64,000 nucleotides of DNA from Amorphoplanes friuliensis DSM 7358. Lineage in GTDB: Bacteria > Actinomycetota > Actinomycetes > Mycobacteriales > Micromonosporaceae. Location: positions 6,362,001 to 6,426,000 of the forward strand of contig NC_022657.1 in NCBI RefSeq assembly GCF_000494755.1, given 5' to 3'. Of the stretch, positions 42,706-52,072 are shown in pieces. Positions within the stretch are counted from its first letter, which is position 1, and each line of letters starts with the position of its first letter. The notes below the pieces were generated by a model. That model was not told the DNA's origin. It searched no databases and was given only the letters and a program-made list of their open reading frames with translations. The position numbers and the translations under genes are program-made.

Positions 42706-43359
42706 TCAGCCGCGGAGAAGCGCGCCGGTTCCCGGGTGCGCGTGCCCCTCGAGGGTTCCGGTCAGGACCGGGACCAGCCAACGCTCGATCTGCTCAGCCG
42801 GCCGAGCGGCCAGTTCGCCGCCGATGGGCGCCATCACCAGCCAGTTCAGCAGGCCCGCGGCGCACCGCGTCCGGAACGTCAGTTCCTCGTGGCCGACCTC
42901 GGGCAGGCGCGCAGTCAGCACCCGGAGCGCGTCGGTGCGGGTCTGCTCGAACTTCGCGGTCAGGCGGCCCCAGCTGTCGGGCGGATCGATGCCGACCCGG
43001 GCCACCGTGCGCATGATGGCGAGCTCGGGCCCGCCGACGGCCAGGGCGTGCATCATGGGCCGGGCGAACGCCGCGGCCAGCTCCCTCAGCGTCGAGTCGG
43101 CCGACAGCGGGGCGAGCGCGCCGAGCTGTGCGTCCAGGTAGGTTTCCAGCGCGCTCTCCACAGCGGCGTCACGCAGGGCCCTGAGCGAGCCGAAGTGATA
43201 GCTGACCGCAGCCACGTTGGTGCCGGCGGCCTCGGTGACCTCCCGTAACGAGAGTCCGTCCGGGCCGCGCGCTGCGAGAAGGTGCAACGTCGTGCGCAGC
43301 AGGCACTCACGTGTTCGCTGTCCGGCCTCCCGGCGCAGATCCGACCCTCCCGATGCCAT
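42706..43359 (-). CDS. TetR-family transcriptional regulator
   Basis: A 217-residue TetR protein from ATG 43359; the frame is open to 43449 but the extra part crosses the operator. HTH at residues 13-55 (CLLRTTLHLLAARGPDGLSLREVTEAAGTNVAAVSYHF), C-terminal TetR_C domain of the CerR/AcrR-like group. Divergent from an SDR gene. Three related CAAGCG-N-TTG palindromes (43373-43382, 43436-43445, 43476-43485) fill the divergon and should be its operators. Confidence 0.92.
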   Translation of the reverse strand: MASGGSDLRREAGQRTRECLLRTTLHLLAARGPDGLSLREVTEAAGTNVAAVSYHFGSLRALRDAAVESALETYLDAQLGALAPLSADSTLRELAAAFARPMMHALAVGGPELAIMRTVARVGIDPPDSWGRLTAKFEQTRTDALRVLTARLPEVGHEELTFRTRCAAGLLNWLVMAPIGGELAARPAEQIERWLVPVLTGTLEGHAHPGTGALLRG

Positions 43360-43367
43360 GCCCAAAC

Positions 43368-43491
43368 TGAAACAAGCGCTTGATTTCTTGTCAACCCGAC
43401 TGTGTCGCGCACTCGGGTGACGGAAGAAGGTCAAACAGTCGCTTGACAAACTCCAGCCGCGCTCTTAAATTAAAACAAGCGATTGATTTTA
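43368..43491. promoter_or_regulatory. triple CAAGCGCTTG-type operator in tetR/SDR divergon
   Basis: CAAGCGCTTG (43373-43382, perfect), CAGTCGCTTG (43436-43445) and CAAGCGATTG (43476-43485), each in an AAAC...GATTT or GACAAA context. The DNA is strikingly AT-rich at 43464-43491, where the SDR promoter should lie. Confidence 0.72.
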
Positions 43492-43544
43492 TGGTGAGAC
43501 CGGTCATCGGGACGACCGGTCGTGGGCTACAGGGAGGAAGTTCG

Positions 43545-44285
43545 ATGGGACAACTGGATGGCAAGATCGCACTGGTCACCGGGGGTACGAGCGGGATCGG
43601 CCTGGCCACCGCGCACCGGTTCGCCGCTGAGGGCGCGCACGTGTTCATCACCGGGCGCGATCAGCAGCGCCTCGACAACGCCGTCAAAGAGGTGGGCAAC
43701 GCGACGGGCGTGCGCAGCGACGTCAGTGACCTCGCCGACCTCGACCGGCTCGCCCTCGCGATCAGGGAGCACGGCACGGGGCTCGACGCGGTCTTCGTCA
43801 ACGCGGGCATCGGCGAGTTCGCGACGCTCGACTCGGTCGGCTGGCAGGACTACCAGAAGACCTTCAACACCAACGTGGGCGGCGTGATCTTCACCGTGCA
43901 GAAGGTGCTGCCGCTGCTCAACCCGGGCGCCGCCATCGTGCTGACCGGCTCGAGCTCGGCCGGCAACGGGCAGCCGTCGTTCGGTCTCTACGCCGCCAGC
44001 AAAGCCGCGATCCGCTCGCTGGGCCGCACTTGGGCGGGCGAGCTGGTCGGGCGCGGCATCCGGGTCAACACGATCGTTCCCGGCCCGACCGAGACCCCCG
44101 GCCTCGGCGGCCTCGTGCCCGACAACCCGCAGGCGCTGTTCCAGCAGCTCGCCACGGGCATCCCGATGGGCCGGATCGGCCGCCCGGAGGAGATCGCCAA
44201 CGCGGCGCTGTTCCTGGTGTCGGATCAGTCCAGCTTCATGACCGGCTCCGAGATCTTCGTTGACGGCGGCGCCGAGCAGATCTAG
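43545..44285 (+). CDS. short-chain dehydrogenase/reductase
   Basis: A 246-residue classical SDR from ATG 43545 (AGGGAGGAAG upstream). TGGTSGIGLA at residues 12-21, VNAGIG (instead of NNAG), catalytic Ser (TGSSS) and YAASK. The fold is complete and the C-terminal VDGGAEQI end is typical. It resembles the quinone- or aldehyde-reducing SDRs that are commonly TetR-repressed. The pirin gene follows at 44438, so the two may be co-regulated. Confidence 0.92.
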   Translation: MGQLDGKIALVTGGTSGIGLATAHRFAAEGAHVFITGRDQQRLDNAVKEVGNATGVRSDVSDLADLDRLALAIREHGTGLDAVFVNAGIGEFATLDSVGWQDYQKTFNTNVGGVIFTVQKVLPLLNPGAAIVLTGSSSAGNGQPSFGLYAASKAAIRSLGRTWAGELVGRGIRVNTIVPGPTETPGLGGLVPDNPQALFQQLATGIPMGRIGRPEEIANAALFLVSDQSSFMTGSEIFVDGGAEQI

Positions 44286-44437
44286 CCGGCAGGCCGCCGT
44301 TCGATGATCGATCCGCTGGAGACGTGACCGCGCCGAGCAGCTCGGACGGCAAGACCACCGACCCGTCCCGGCGTCACCCCGTCAACCGTTCCCACCGTCC
44401 GGTGAGGAACCTGAACTCGACCGGCCGGAGGAACAAC

Positions 44438-45322
44438 ATGATGCACACGGTCCAGCAACGCACCATCGATCGGGTCGACGACCGCCTGCATCTCGGTCCG
44501 GACCAGCAGGTCGACGACAAGGCCTTGCTGTTCACCCCGAAGTCGCCGCAGTTGACCGATCCGTTTCTCGTGCTCGTCGACGACCTGTTCTCGTCGCCCG
44601 GCTTCGAGTGGCACCCGCACCGCGGCCTGGAGACCGTCACGGTCGTCCTCGACGGTGTCCTCGAACACGGCGACAACATCGGCCACGTCGGCACCCTGTC
44701 CACCGGGGACGTCCAGTGGATGACGGCCGGCCGCGGCGTGATTCACCGCGAGCTCGCGTTCCGCAACGAACGCGCCCACATCCTGCAGTTGTGGGTGAAT
44801 CTGCCGGCGGAACAGAAGATGGTCGACAACCGCTACCAGGACCTGCTCGCCGCGCAACGGCCGGTCATCGAGGCGGACGGCACCCGCATCGACCTGATCT
44901 CCGGGCGCGCCGGCGGCCACACCGGCCCGGCGCAGAACCATTGGCCGATCACCGGCGCCACCCTGACGCTGGAACCGAACCGCACCCTGCGGCACACGCT
45001 GCCCGCCCACGACCGGGCGTTCTTCACCGTGCTCAGTGGGACTGTCACCATCGCCGGACGCACCCTGACCACCGGGCAGACCGGCTGGTCCGATCCGCTG
45101 CCGGGCGGCGGCCCGGAAACCTCGACCATCGCGCTCCGCACCGGCGACACCGATCAGCGGGCCGTCGTGCTGGCCTTCAGCGGCCAACCGATGCGGCAGC
45201 CCGTCGTGTTCGGCGGCCCGTTCGTCATGAACACCCAGGCCGAGATCGTCCAGGCACACCGCGACTTCCGATCCGGCCGCTTCGGCGCGGTCCCCCGGCA
45301 GGCCCGCCTGCAGTACCGCTGA
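44438..45322 (+). CDS. pirin-family protein
   Basis: A 294-residue pirin from ATG 44438 (or 44441), with GGAGGA just upstream. The N-terminal cupin holds the iron ligands in FEWHPHRGLETVT and GVIHRE (three His and one Glu). The C-terminal cupin domain is also complete. Bacterial pirins include quercetinase-type dioxygenases and redox-sensing regulators. Position behind a TetR-controlled SDR suggests a role in response to an electrophilic or aromatic compound. Confidence 0.92.
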   Translation: MMHTVQQRTIDRVDDRLHLGPDQQVDDKALLFTPKSPQLTDPFLVLVDDLFSSPGFEWHPHRGLETVTVVLDGVLEHGDNIGHVGTLSTGDVQWMTAGRGVIHRELAFRNERAHILQLWVNLPAEQKMVDNRYQDLLAAQRPVIEADGTRIDLISGRAGGHTGPAQNHWPITGATLTLEPNRTLRHTLPAHDRAFFTVLSGTVTIAGRTLTTGQTGWSDPLPGGGPETSTIALRTGDTDQRAVVLAFSGQPMRQPVVFGGPFVMNTQAEIVQAHRDFRSGRFGAVPRQARLQYR

Positions 45323-45365
45323 CCGGCGTGAGGAGTGGGCGCAGCCGGGCGAACGGCGAGCCGGC

Positions 45366-46157
45366 TCAGTGGCCGACTTCAGCGAACATCTCGACGGTGT
45401 CGAAGCGGCCGGCAGCCATGTCCTGGGTTCGGATGACGTAGTTGATGCGGGACTGGTCCCGAGGCTCCCAATCGCTCAGCAGGAGCACGCGGTACTGGCT
45501 GCGCAGTAGAGCAAACCTCTGCTGCGCCTCCTGTACCGAGATCGCGTCGGGTGTTTCGTTGATCTTGTCCCATTCGGGTCCGGCCTCGGTGTTCGGGAAT
45601 CCACCCAGGGCGAACTGATCGAACACCTCGGAGAACGTCTTCTCCACGGCATCGGCGATGCCCTCCAGGCCGTCGAAAGCGACATCGTCGTACCAGCCGG
45701 AGTCGTACGGAAGACGAACTTGAGGTGTCGCGAAATAGTCCACCGGAGCGAAGACGTCTCCGACCTGGGACGGTGGCTGCCGCAGTGTCGCCGTCGTTGG
45801 ATCAGCGACGTAGATCACCTCACCCCAGCAGTCGCCCCAGTGGGCTTCGCCACCCCAGAAGACCATGAGCTGACCCGACTCCGGATATGGGAGATCGAGC
45901 TCCCCGCGGGGTACGGCCGCGCAGTCCAGAGCACCGAGGAAGCTGGCACCTCCAGGCCACTCGACGTCCTCCGGCAAACGCGGCAGGCCTCCGTATCGGA
46001 AGACCACACCCCCGTCGTTGGCCTCCTCATGGAGCGCGACGCGGGGACGCAGCACCGCCAGGAATCTCTCCACCTCCGCCGCGGAGGCCTGACGCTCGGA
46101 CGCCACCTGCCGAAAGCGCTCTTTGTAGGTGGTGAGATCGATTCCCATGTCGGACAT
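45366..46157 (-). CDS. DUF1963 (YwqG-like) protein
   Basis: A 263-residue DUF1963 protein from ATG 46157 (46148 also possible). Family segments are FRYGGLPRLPEDVEWP, SFLGALDCAAVP, GQLMVFWGG, a DYFATPQVRLP strand and GFPNTE before the C-terminal YVIRTQDM. It is paralogous in outline to the gene at 33536 but clearly divergent. Function unknown; some genomic contexts of this family suggest a role next to toxin/immunity loci, not visible here. Confidence 0.85.
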   Translation of the reverse strand: MSDMGIDLTTYKERFRQVASERQASAAEVERFLAVLRPRVALHEEANDGGVVFRYGGLPRLPEDVEWPGGASFLGALDCAAVPRGELDLPYPESGQLMVFWGGEAHWGDCWGEVIYVADPTTATLRQPPSQVGDVFAPVDYFATPQVRLPYDSGWYDDVAFDGLEGIADAVEKTFSEVFDQFALGGFPNTEAGPEWDKINETPDAISVQEAQQRFALLRSQYRVLLLSDWEPRDQSRINYVIRTQDMAAGRFDTVEMFAEVGH

Positions 46158-46291
46158 GCTGTGAAGGTAGGCACCACGGAGACGGCACGGAAGGCCGCCC
46201 GTCAAGAACTGCCGCGGCGGGAACCCGGGGGTGGTCACCGAGGGCAGGCGGCTTGACTGCTGAACAGTCGATGCCGGCCCCCGGCGGTCGC

Positions 46292-47866
46292 TCAGTAGCC
46301 GAGCACGTCCGCGGCAACCGCCCGCAGCCGAGCCGCGGTGGCCGCCGGGAGGTAGAGGCCGGCGAGGTTCTCAGGGGATGTAGTGAACAGGATGCCGTAG
46401 AGGACCGCCGCATCCAGGTAGATGGCCTTGTCGTTCGGGTGCCGCCCGTCCGCGACGATCAGGCCCGAGGTGCCGTCGGCCGCGATGATCTTCTCGAAGG
46501 CGTCGCTGATCGGCACGATCGTGTTCGGCACGGTCAGCTCGGCTGACAGCCGTGCGTAGCCGGATTCGATCGCCGCGACGTTCGCCGCCCGCGACGGGAA
46601 GCCCGCGTTGTCGGCCAGGGCCCAGTTCTCGAACAGCAGGACCCGGCCGCCCGGTTCGAGGTTCTTCACCACCGCGGGAGCGTACGTGTCGAGCAGTGCC
46701 TTCTCGGCGGCGGCGAAGTTCTTCGTCACCAGGGTGCTCTGTTCCTGCAGCAGGATGAGGTCGTACTTCTTGGCCGAGCTGAGTGCGCTCTTGACCTCAC
46801 CCGCGTCCCAGGTCTCCTGCAGGGTGTTGCCGAAGTGGATGACCTCGGTCAGGTTCAGCGCCCGGCCGGACGTCGCGGCCAGACTCTTGACGACGTCCGC
46901 GGTGTCCTGGTTGGTGGCACCGGTCCGGGTACCGATCAGGCTGTTGCCGATGAAGAGCACGTCGAGGGCATCGGTGGGCGCCGCGTCGCCGCGCACGGTG
47001 AAGTGCACCGTCAACGGTGCCCCCAGGACAGCTCCCTGGCGGTCGGCACCCGTGTACGCCTGAACGGTCACGGTGTAGGTGCCGGCGACGAGCAACTGCG
47101 GGCAGTCGATGAAGTCGTTGCACAGGAAGTACGGTGCTTTGCTCTCGACCCTGGTGTAGGTGTTCCCGCCGGCCCCGGTGAGAGTGAAGAACACACTGCC
47201 GACGGCGGCGCCGGAGGACGGATCGGCGCGCAGGCTGAGCGTACGGTGGGCCAGCTGAGCCAGATCGACGGTCGCGCCGTCGCGGAGAGGGTTGAACCCT
47301 GCCACCGGCTGCCGCGCCGTGTTGTCGATCAGCGAGACGCCGGAGATCGCCGCAGCACCCGACGGGCTCGGCTGGCCTCCCGTGCCGTCCGGTGCGTAGA
47401 CGCCGAACTCGTACAGGGAGTATCCGTACTGGGTGGTGCGCGCCGTGCCGTACATGCGGACGAAGCGACCCGTGCCGCTCACCGGCACGCTCTGCTTGCC
47501 ACCCGCCGACGTCGTCGTGGAGTAGACCGTTCGCCAGGTCTGGCCGTCGTCCGACAGCTGCAGAGAGTAGGACTTGGCGGCGGCGCGCTCCCAGTCGAGC
47601 TCGACACGGCCCAGCGCCTGCGCGGAGCCCAGGTCGACCTGCAGCCACTGCGGGTCGAGGCCCTGCGCGGATTCCCATCGGGTACCGCTGTCGCCGTCGA
47701 CCGCTTTGGCGGCGGTGTTGCCGGCGGTGGCACTCGATGCGGTGGCGGACCTGCCCGCCGACAGCGAGTCGGCGGCGAAGGCGTTGCCGTGCAGGTTGCC
47801 GGCCACCAGTGCGGCCGCGGCGACCAGCGCAACGGCGCAGGCCGACGCCGCTGTACGGATGCGCAT
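46292..47866 (-). CDS. secreted discoidin (F5/8 type C) protein with SGNH-hydrolase-like domain
   Basis: A 524-residue exported protein: Sec signal peptide (RTAASACAVALVAAAALVAG, cleavage near AFA-AD), a coagulation-factor 5/8 type C or CBM32 carbohydrate-binding domain (about 32-150; WLQVDLGSAQALGRVELDW, GRFVRMYGTART), a beta-sandwich (about 165-280) and a C-terminal SGNH-like esterase domain. That domain begins LDVLFIGNSLIG and has ADGRHPND near the end, supplying the Ser and His motifs. ATG 47866 follows GAAGGAGA. A likely role is deacetylation or esterase action on extracellular polysaccharide. Confidence 0.85.
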   Translation of the reverse strand: MRIRTAASACAVALVAAAALVAGNLHGNAFAADSLSAGRSATASSATAGNTAAKAVDGDSGTRWESAQGLDPQWLQVDLGSAQALGRVELDWERAAAKSYSLQLSDDGQTWRTVYSTTTSAGGKQSVPVSGTGRFVRMYGTARTTQYGYSLYEFGVYAPDGTGGQPSPSGAAAISGVSLIDNTARQPVAGFNPLRDGATVDLAQLAHRTLSLRADPSSGAAVGSVFFTLTGAGGNTYTRVESKAPYFLCNDFIDCPQLLVAGTYTVTVQAYTGADRQGAVLGAPLTVHFTVRGDAAPTDALDVLFIGNSLIGTRTGATNQDTADVVKSLAATSGRALNLTEVIHFGNTLQETWDAGEVKSALSSAKKYDLILLQEQSTLVTKNFAAAEKALLDTYAPAVVKNLEPGGRVLLFENWALADNAGFPSRAANVAAIESGYARLSAELTVPNTIVPISDAFEKIIAADGTSGLIVADGRHPNDKAIYLDAAVLYGILFTTSPENLAGLYLPAATAARLRAVAADVLGY

Positions 47867-48002
47867 GGGCGATCTCCTTCTGGAAGCTCCTGGCTGAACC
47901 AGATGGGAGACCGACAACGGCAACCCTCGATAACGGAAATCGGCGATCAGGTACCGGAGAGCCCCTCGGTCACGGGCCGAGGGACCCCCACGAGGAGGGC
48001 TG

Positions 48003-48365
48003 TCACCTGCTCGCCTGCCGGACGCCGATCAGGTTGCCGAAGGGGTCGAGCAGCTGGCAGAGCCGTTCGCCGGTCATGATCGTCTTGGGTCCACGGTGGG
48101 CGATCGCGCCGTGCCGGCCCCACTCGGCGACCACCGCGTCGACGTCCTCGACGTCCCAGTAGGCCACGCAGCCCGCCGTGCCACCGGTGTTGAACTCGTC
48201 GAACTGGTGCAGGGTCAGGCTGCTCGTACCGAGATCGAAGCGGGCCAGCTGGGCGGCCTGCAAAGCCGGCGGGACGCCCAGCCGGTCGGTGTACCAGGCG
48301 GTCGCGGCGGCCAGGTCGGGCACGAAGCAGAAGACGTCGGCGACGGTGGTGAACGGGCTGGTCAT
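48003..48365 (-). CDS. VOC-family (glyoxalase/bleomycin-resistance-like) protein
   Basis: A 120-residue single-module VOC protein from ATG 48365, overlapping the MFS stop (ATGA, 48362-48365). Opening VADVFCFVPDLAAATAWYTDRLGVP and closing LCQLLDPFGNLIGVRQ are typical; the latter carries the usual metal-position Asp/Glu region. Third gene of a hydrolase-MFS-VOC operon, which fits resistance or detoxification. Enzyme versus drug-binding role not decided. Confidence 0.86.
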   Translation of the reverse strand: MTSPFTTVADVFCFVPDLAAATAWYTDRLGVPPALQAAQLARFDLGTSSLTLHQFDEFNTGGTAGCVAYWDVEDVDAVVAEWGRHGAIAHRGPKTIMTGERLCQLLDPFGNLIGVRQASR

Positions 48366-49987
48366 GCGGGCTCCCCGAGGTGCTGGACGACGTTGTGCAC
48401 GTGATGCGGGACGGCGACGTTCAGCAGGTGCTGCTGGGTGACCGTGTCGGCGAGCGCCTCGACGCGCCGGCGTACCTCCTCGTCGAACGGCGTCTGCCGG
48501 TTGCTGCGCTGGTCGAGAAGCTCGGTCCAGGAGGCGACCCGGTAGCGCTCGACCAGCTGATCCGTCTCGACGGCGTCGCTGAGCAGCACCCACTGGGTCG
48601 CGCCGGTGCGCAACCGGCTGGTCCGCAGCTCGGCGATCGCCCGGACGAAGTCGTCGCGTCGCTCCGGCCGTACGTGATACCGGACCAGGACCTCCACCGG
48701 GTCGTCCGGCGTGATCGCGCCGACAAATGTCGCCTCCGGCAGCACCCCGGGCGGGACCGCCGTCCGGTCACCGATATCGGTACGGCGCAAAGGCAGCCAC
48801 ACCCCGGCCACCGTCGTGGCGACCAGCAGGATTCCGGCGCCGGCGAAAGTGCGGCCCAGCCCGATCCAGGTGGCCACCGCTCCCCAGAGAGCGGCGCTGC
48901 CGGCGAACGTCGCGAACAGCACCATCTGATAGACGGCCAGGGCGCGGGCGCGTACCCAGTCCGGCAGGAACGCCTGCACGCCGGCGTTGAGGCCGGCGAT
49001 CACCGCGATCCAGCCGACGCCAATTGGCACCAGCAGGGCCACCGCCACGCCGACGTTACGGGTCAGGGCCAGCCCGATCAGCCCGGCGCCGTAAACCGCG
49101 CCCGCGACGGTGAGCTTCGCGGACGCCGACAGCCGGTTCTGCACCAGCGGCATCAGGACCGCGCCCGCGACCGCCCCGGCGCCGGCCGCGCCCAACAGGA
49201 CGCCGTAGCCGGCGGCGCCCAGTCCCAGCCGGCCCTCGGCCAGCGGCGCCAGCAACGCCCACAGCACGTTGGCGGGCAGGGCGAACAGCACCAGCCGCAG
49301 CAGGATGCGGCGCACCGCGGGCGAGTTCAGCACGTACCGGCCACCCGCCTCGAAGCTCGACAGCGAGGCGGCCTTCACCGCCGAGCCTGTCCCCGGCCGG
49401 CCCGCCGGGGTCAGCAGCAGCGCGGCGCCGAAGAGCACAAAGCTGATCGCGTTCAGGCCGAAGAGCCACGGCACGCCGAGGTGGGCGAGCAGCAGCCCGG
49501 CGATGGCCGGGCCGACCGCCCGCGCGAGGTTGACGCCGAGCGAGCTCAGCGACGCGCCGGGGCCGAGCTCGGAACGCGGCAGCAGGTCGGACACCATCGC
49601 CTGGAAGGCCGGCATCTGAGCGGCCGCGCCGCAGCCGAGCAGGAAGGTGAACAGCAGCAGCACCTCGGGCGACGTGCGCCCGGCCGCGGTCAGCAACGCC
49701 AGGATCCCGGCGAGGACCGCCTGCACGCCCTGGGTGACCAGCAGCAGCCGCCGGCGGTCCAGGAAGTCAGCGACCATACCGGCGGGGATCACCAGCAGCA
49801 GCACCGGCACGCTGGAGGCGCTCTGCACCAGGGAGATCAGCAGACTGGAACTGTGCTGCTCGATGAGCAGCCACTGGCCGGCGACGGTCTGCATCCAGGT
49901 GCCGACGTTCGCCACGAAGGCGGCGATCCAGACCGCCCGGAACACCGGGTGCCGCAGGGGCGCCCAGGTACCCGCCACGGTGGTCAT
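48362..49987 (-). CDS. MFS transporter, MFS_3 (transmembrane secretion effector) type
   Basis: A 541-residue exporter: about 12 helices (residues 12-400) of the EntS/MFS_3 type with LLVIPAGMVADFLDRRRLLLVTQ as the conserved loop 2-3 motif, then a soluble C-terminal domain (about 415-541) resembling an antibiotic-biosynthesis-monooxygenase ferredoxin-like fold (VEVLVRYHVRPERRDDFVRAIAELR). Members export siderophores or drugs. It overlaps the preceding hydrolase gene by 4 bp and the VOC gene by 4 bp. Confidence 0.9.
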   Translation of the reverse strand: MTTVAGTWAPLRHPVFRAVWIAAFVANVGTWMQTVAGQWLLIEQHSSSLLISLVQSASSVPVLLLVIPAGMVADFLDRRRLLLVTQGVQAVLAGILALLTAAGRTSPEVLLLFTFLLGCGAAAQMPAFQAMVSDLLPRSELGPGASLSSLGVNLARAVGPAIAGLLLAHLGVPWLFGLNAISFVLFGAALLLTPAGRPGTGSAVKAASLSSFEAGGRYVLNSPAVRRILLRLVLFALPANVLWALLAPLAEGRLGLGAAGYGVLLGAAGAGAVAGAVLMPLVQNRLSASAKLTVAGAVYGAGLIGLALTRNVGVAVALLVPIGVGWIAVIAGLNAGVQAFLPDWVRARALAVYQMVLFATFAGSAALWGAVATWIGLGRTFAGAGILLVATTVAGVWLPLRRTDIGDRTAVPPGVLPEATFVGAITPDDPVEVLVRYHVRPERRDDFVRAIAELRTSRLRTGATQWVLLSDAVETDQLVERYRVASWTELLDQRSNRQTPFDEEVRRRVEALADTVTQQHLLNVAVPHHVHNVVQHLGEPA

Positions 49988-50769
49988 GCCAGCACCTGCC
50001 GGAGGAAGGCCAGCGTGCCCTCGACCGCGTGCTCGAGGTAGCCCTCCGCATGCTTGGTCCCGGGGATCAGCTGGAGTGTGCTGGCCACCCCGACATCGGT
50101 GAGCGCCTGCTGCATCGCCACCGGATCGCTGACCGGCACGAACTCGGCCAGCGAGTTGGCCAGGTAGACCGGACCGGCCGACGCCACGGCGTGCCGGACG
50201 GTCGAGGCGCGCGGCAGCAGGGACCGGTCGCCGCCAACCTCCTGCAGGATGCACCAGCGCAGGAAGGCATCATCCCGGCCTGTCTGGTTGATGTCCGCGC
50301 TGCGCATGGCGTCCAGGTCCTGGGTGGTCGGCGTCGCCGCGACGGTGGCGTCGGTCGCCTCGATGAACGCCTCGAGGTTGAAGATGCCCGACCAGCTCGC
50401 CGACGGCCGCCCGGTGGCGAGGCCCGCCTCGACGGCCAGGTTGCCGCCCGCCGAGCCGCCGAGGAACGCGAGCCGGTCACGGTCGAAGGCGTACCCGGAC
50501 GCACGGGCCCAGTCCGCGGCGGCCAGGACATCCTCGCGGCCGGCCGGGAACGGGTGATCCGGCGCGAGCCGGTAGTTGGGCACGAAGACGAGGTACCCCG
50601 CGTCCACCAGGATCGACGCCAGCTTTTGTTCCTTCGACTTGTCACCGCGGAACCAGCCGCCACCGTGCACCAGCACGACGGCCGGGCGGGAGCCGGCCGG
50701 GTCCCCGTACACGTCGAGGACCTGCTCCTTCGCCGAGGCGTACGGAACGTCGAGGTCGATCGAGATCAT
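49984..50769 (-). CDS. alpha/beta-hydrolase, HSL-like esterase
   Basis: A 261-residue hydrolase of the hormone-sensitive-lipase-like group: oxyanion HGGGW (residues 35-39), nucleophile in GGSAGG, and a C-terminal His in PGTKHAEGY. The YRLAPDHPFP segment is characteristic. First gene of the operon; its stop overlaps the MFS start. It probably hydrolyses an ester or lactone handled by the same exporter. Confidence 0.88.
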   Translation of the reverse strand: MISIDLDVPYASAKEQVLDVYGDPAGSRPAVVLVHGGGWFRGDKSKEQKLASILVDAGYLVFVPNYRLAPDHPFPAGREDVLAAADWARASGYAFDRDRLAFLGGSAGGNLAVEAGLATGRPSASWSGIFNLEAFIEATDATVAATPTTQDLDAMRSADINQTGRDDAFLRWCILQEVGGDRSLLPRASTVRHAVASAGPVYLANSLAEFVPVSDPVAMQQALTDVGVASTLQLIPGTKHAEGYLEHAVEGTLAFLRQVLA

Positions 50770-50926
50770 GACTCACCCTCCCGTCCAGGGCGCCCGGGTG
50801 TCAAAGGTCAAACGACCGATGCCGGCCGGGGCGTCCCTGTGGGTGCCGTCAAGCGGCGAAAGCGAGTGCCGGACATTCTCGGTGTCGTCGGCAATCCCGG
50901 CCGGGCCACACCATGACCTGCGCAAT

Positions 50927-51370
50927 CTACGGAGACACACCGCCATCGAGGCCGAACGCAAACTTTTCCGCTTCCGCCGCCAACTCGGTGAGTTCCTCGA
51001 CCGAACACTCAGGCACGACATATCCGCGGCCACGGATAAGGCTCAGCAGCTGCTCCGGGACGACCACATTGTGCCGGCGCACGTAGTAGCCGAAATCCTG
51101 GCGCCACAGCCACTGTCCATTGGTCAGAACAGAACTGCCGTTCATGACCTGGTGCGTGGGATCGAGGGGGTCGTTCTCGATATCCATCATGTCGATCAGA
51201 GGGTGGCCCGCATCGAGATACGCCACCACCTTGTCGACATCAGGCAACGGACCGAGCGCGATGTGATCCCTGATGCTCTGCGGCGGCGCCGGGTGAAAGC
51301 CCTGGCTCAACTCGACGAACATCCCGACCGTCTTGACCACCGTCACCTCAATCAGCAATCTGCGGTTCAA
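50927..51370 (-). CDS. hypothetical protein
   Basis: Up to 147 residues; the likely start is the internal ATG at 51322 (MFVELSQGFHP), giving 131. No family recognised. The sequence is well composed for a real protein (GQWLWRQDFGYYVRRHNVVVPEQLLSLIRGRGYVVP), with a helix-rich C-terminus and no membrane segment. GC is lower than in the operon next to it. It could be a small immunity-like protein, but nothing supports that beyond size and style. Confidence 0.6.
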   Translation of the reverse strand: MNRRLLIEVTVVKTVGMFVELSQGFHPAPPQSIRDHIALGPLPDVDKVVAYLDAGHPLIDMMDIENDPLDPTHQVMNGSSVLTNGQWLWRQDFGYYVRRHNVVVPEQLLSLIRGRGYVVPECSVEELTELAAEAEKFAFGLDGGVSP

Positions 51371-52072
51371 AAATCACCCAGGTGCCCCCGTCACGGATCC
51401 TGGCACTTGTGGTGATGGACCGTACCGGTTGATACCGATCGCGTCCGTGGTGCCTTGACCAGCACGCCCAGAGAGTTCGCCAGCACTTTCTACCGCTCCC
51501 TTACCGAACTCACCAGAGACCGTTTCACTCACGCAGCAGGCATTGCCCGCAGCGGTCGGCGAAAGTCACGATGTCAGGTCCATGCTTATGTCGAGCTGGA
51601 CCGGCAGGCATCGACGACTCCTCGGCAAGCGCTCGGCCGGCCGAGCCCGTGCGCCGCGTACGAACCGGTCAAGTTGGCGAACGGCCGGATCGCGAAGCAG
51701 ACCGTCTTGGCCCACCTAGAACACACCGTGTTTCCGCTTCATGACGTAACGTACGTCCGCCCTGAGCGCTCGAGCATCGGCGGTCAACCGGCTCAGCGAC
51801 CGCACTCGCGGAGACGCGGCGCAGGATCTGACGTCGATGACGAGGACTCCGGCCCGATCGCAGTCGGCTTCGAACTTCGAACAGGCGGCAGCTCGGTCCG
51901 GGCTTTCGCGCTCGATCAGCCCGCGAGCACTTCGCGGAGCCGGCGCGTCGACACTCCCAGCCGGCGGGCGATCTCAATACGGGTCAGATCCGGTTCTTCC
52001 CGCATCATCGTCAGAGCCAGGTGACACGTCATCGCCGTCGGCCGGCGTATCCGGGTACGCGCCTTCCGGGCC
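51371..52072. other. remnant-rich region left of the integrase fragment
   Basis: About 700 bp without an intact gene. On the minus strand 52029-51916 a short frame ends with a helix-turn-helix (LTRIEIARRLGVSTRRLREVLAG), like the C-terminus of a mobile-element regulator or replication protein. Nothing else is recognisable. Confidence 0.45.
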
